A stretch of DNA of 64,000 nt. Origin: Shimia_B sp038525525 (GTDB taxonomy: Bacteria; Pseudomonadota; Alphaproteobacteria; Rhodobacterales; Rhodobacteraceae). The stretch lies in contig JBCBHO010000002.1 of the NCBI GenBank assembly GCA_038525525.1, positions 62,001 through 126,000 of the forward strand. The letters run 5' to 3'. This document shows positions 63,446-64,000 of this stretch, piece after piece; position 1 is the first letter of the stretch; each line of letters starts with the position of its first letter. The position numbers were made by a program, and so were the translations under genes. Below the pieces are notes generated by a model, which saw nothing but the letters and a program-made list of their open reading frames with translations, made no database searches and was not told where the DNA came from.

Positions 63446-64000
63446 ATGGATGTTGGAACCGGGACTTGCTGCGCACCGAGCCGCGCGGGGCAATCGGCCC
63501 CGGCTCACATGCACCATGCCTCGATGCGATATGATCCAGGCGCGCCCCCGAGAGACGCGGTGGAGATACCCGGCGGCGAGGGCCTCCTCGGGACCGAGGC
63601 CCCGATCCTCCCGCAAGATGGCGAAGCGCCCTTGCGAAAGACCAGGATCAGGCCGTTCGCCATGGAGCGCGGGACGGTCACCAACACGCAATTCGCGGCC
63701 TTCGTCGCCGACACCGGCCACGTGACGCTGGCGGAGACGCTGGGCTGGTCCTTTGTCTTCGCAGGGCACCTGCCCGAAGATCACCCGCCCACGCAGGGCG
63801 TCGTCGGCGCGGAATGGTGGCGGCGCGTGTCCGGTGCCACGTGGCTGGCGCCCAACGGTCCGGGCACCGAGGCTGCCCGCCAGCCAGACCACCCAGTCAC
63901 CCAAGTCGCCTGGTCCGATGCACGGGCCTACGCCGCGTGGGCCGGCGGGCGGCTGCCCACGGAGGCCGAATGGGAGCACGCGGCGCGGGGCGGGCTTGGC
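63446..64000 (+). CDS. Formylglycine-generating-enzyme family protein (3' partial)
   Basis: The first 185 residues of a SUMF1/FGE-type protein that runs off the window. Start taken as the ATG at 63446 (MDVGTGTCCAPSR), the CC-P-R beginning found in bacterial FGEs. Then IPGGEGLLGTE, MERGTVTNTQFAAFVADTGH, WRRVSGATWLAPNGPG, and DHPVTQVAWSDARAYAAWAGGRLPTEAEWEHAARG, which are core FGE motifs. FGE converts a Cys of sulfatases to formylglycine; the copper-binding cysteines near its C-terminus are outside the window. A sulfatase gene may follow beyond the edge. Confidence 0.85.
   Translation, partial: MDVGTGTCCAPSRAGQSAPAHMHHASMRYDPGAPPRDAVEIPGGEGLLGTEAPILPQDGEAPLRKTRIRPFAMERGTVTNTQFAAFVADTGHVTLAETLGWSFVFAGHLPEDHPPTQGVVGAEWWRRVSGATWLAPNGPGTEAARQPDHPVTQVAWSDARAYAAWAGGRLPTEAEWEHAARGGLG

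Overview
The window is one contiguous piece of a high-GC alphaproteobacterial chromosome, almost certainly from the Rhodobacteraceae (roseobacter group). Support for this: the hom-glpX-recJ run, a DUF3572 gene beside a PleD-like gene, a DUF6280 gene beside efp, an alphaproteobacterial SOS box of the form GAAC-N7-GAAC, and a TolC/PopZ-like neighbourhood. About 65 protein genes and three tRNA genes were found. No rRNA, insertion sequence, prophage or CRISPR array was seen. Coding density is high and no gene-free gap exceeds 300 bp.

Layout. 1-1 kb: end of a Tad pilus locus (two TadE/G-like genes). 1-3.4 kb: hydroxyisobutyrate-dehydrogenase-like enzyme with a TetR regulator. 3.5-8 kb: hom, a VOC protein, glpX, recJ, then tRNA-Glu. 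8.3-14.1 kb: signalling genes (H-NOX protein plus HNOBA-GGDEF partner, PleD-like cyclase) around an MttB-family methyltransferase and a HAD phosphatase. 14.1-16.1 kb: ECF sigma operon with a membrane partner, a periplasmic sensor and an EF-hand protein. 16.2-20.2 kb: DUF983, NUDIX, DMT exporter, and a desaturase/DUF2061 operon divergent from an XRE regulator. 20.3-23.7 kb: carnitine catabolism module (SDR, fused carnitine dehydrogenase-thioesterase, BKACE) with a tiny lipoprotein. 23.9-31.8 kb: Tas-like aldo/keto reductase, SOS-boxed ImuA-like gene, YceI, MFS, metG, lytic transglycosylase, CoA transferase. 32-39.4 kb: response regulator, tRNA-Leu, TPR protein, rhomboid, inositol phosphatase, metR/metF pair, thioesterase, DUF2235 hydrolase. 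39.5-49.8 kb: valS, HisC-like and serine-glyoxylate-type aminotransferases, phosphatase-ABC exporter-YgfZ run, efp, DUF6280. 49.8-54.8 kb: YdjM-like, cobQ, PopZ-like, TolC, tRNA-Cys. 54.9-64 kb: xylA, MacB/FtsX-type ABC pair, TPP enzyme, degenerate RmlA/RmlD-like pair, glmM, and the start of a formylglycine-generating-enzyme gene.

Most unusual points. (1) The H-NOX protein lacks the heme-ligating His and the YxSxR motif. (2) An operon pair looks like RmlA and RmlD with their catalytic motifs lost. (3) Two aminoacyl-tRNA synthetase genes carry in-frame insertions: an AT-rich hairpin-bearing block in metG, and a REP-type palindrome in valS that matches an intergenic element. (4) An ImuA-like gene has a promoter-embedded SOS box but no imuB/dnaE2 beside it. 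(5) An acidic PopZ-like protein sits next to TolC. (6) A 14-bp perfect palindrome covers the ribosome-binding position of the XRE gene. Several dispersed and tandem GC-rich repeats are also recorded. All functional calls come from reading the sequence and family knowledge; no database search was run.
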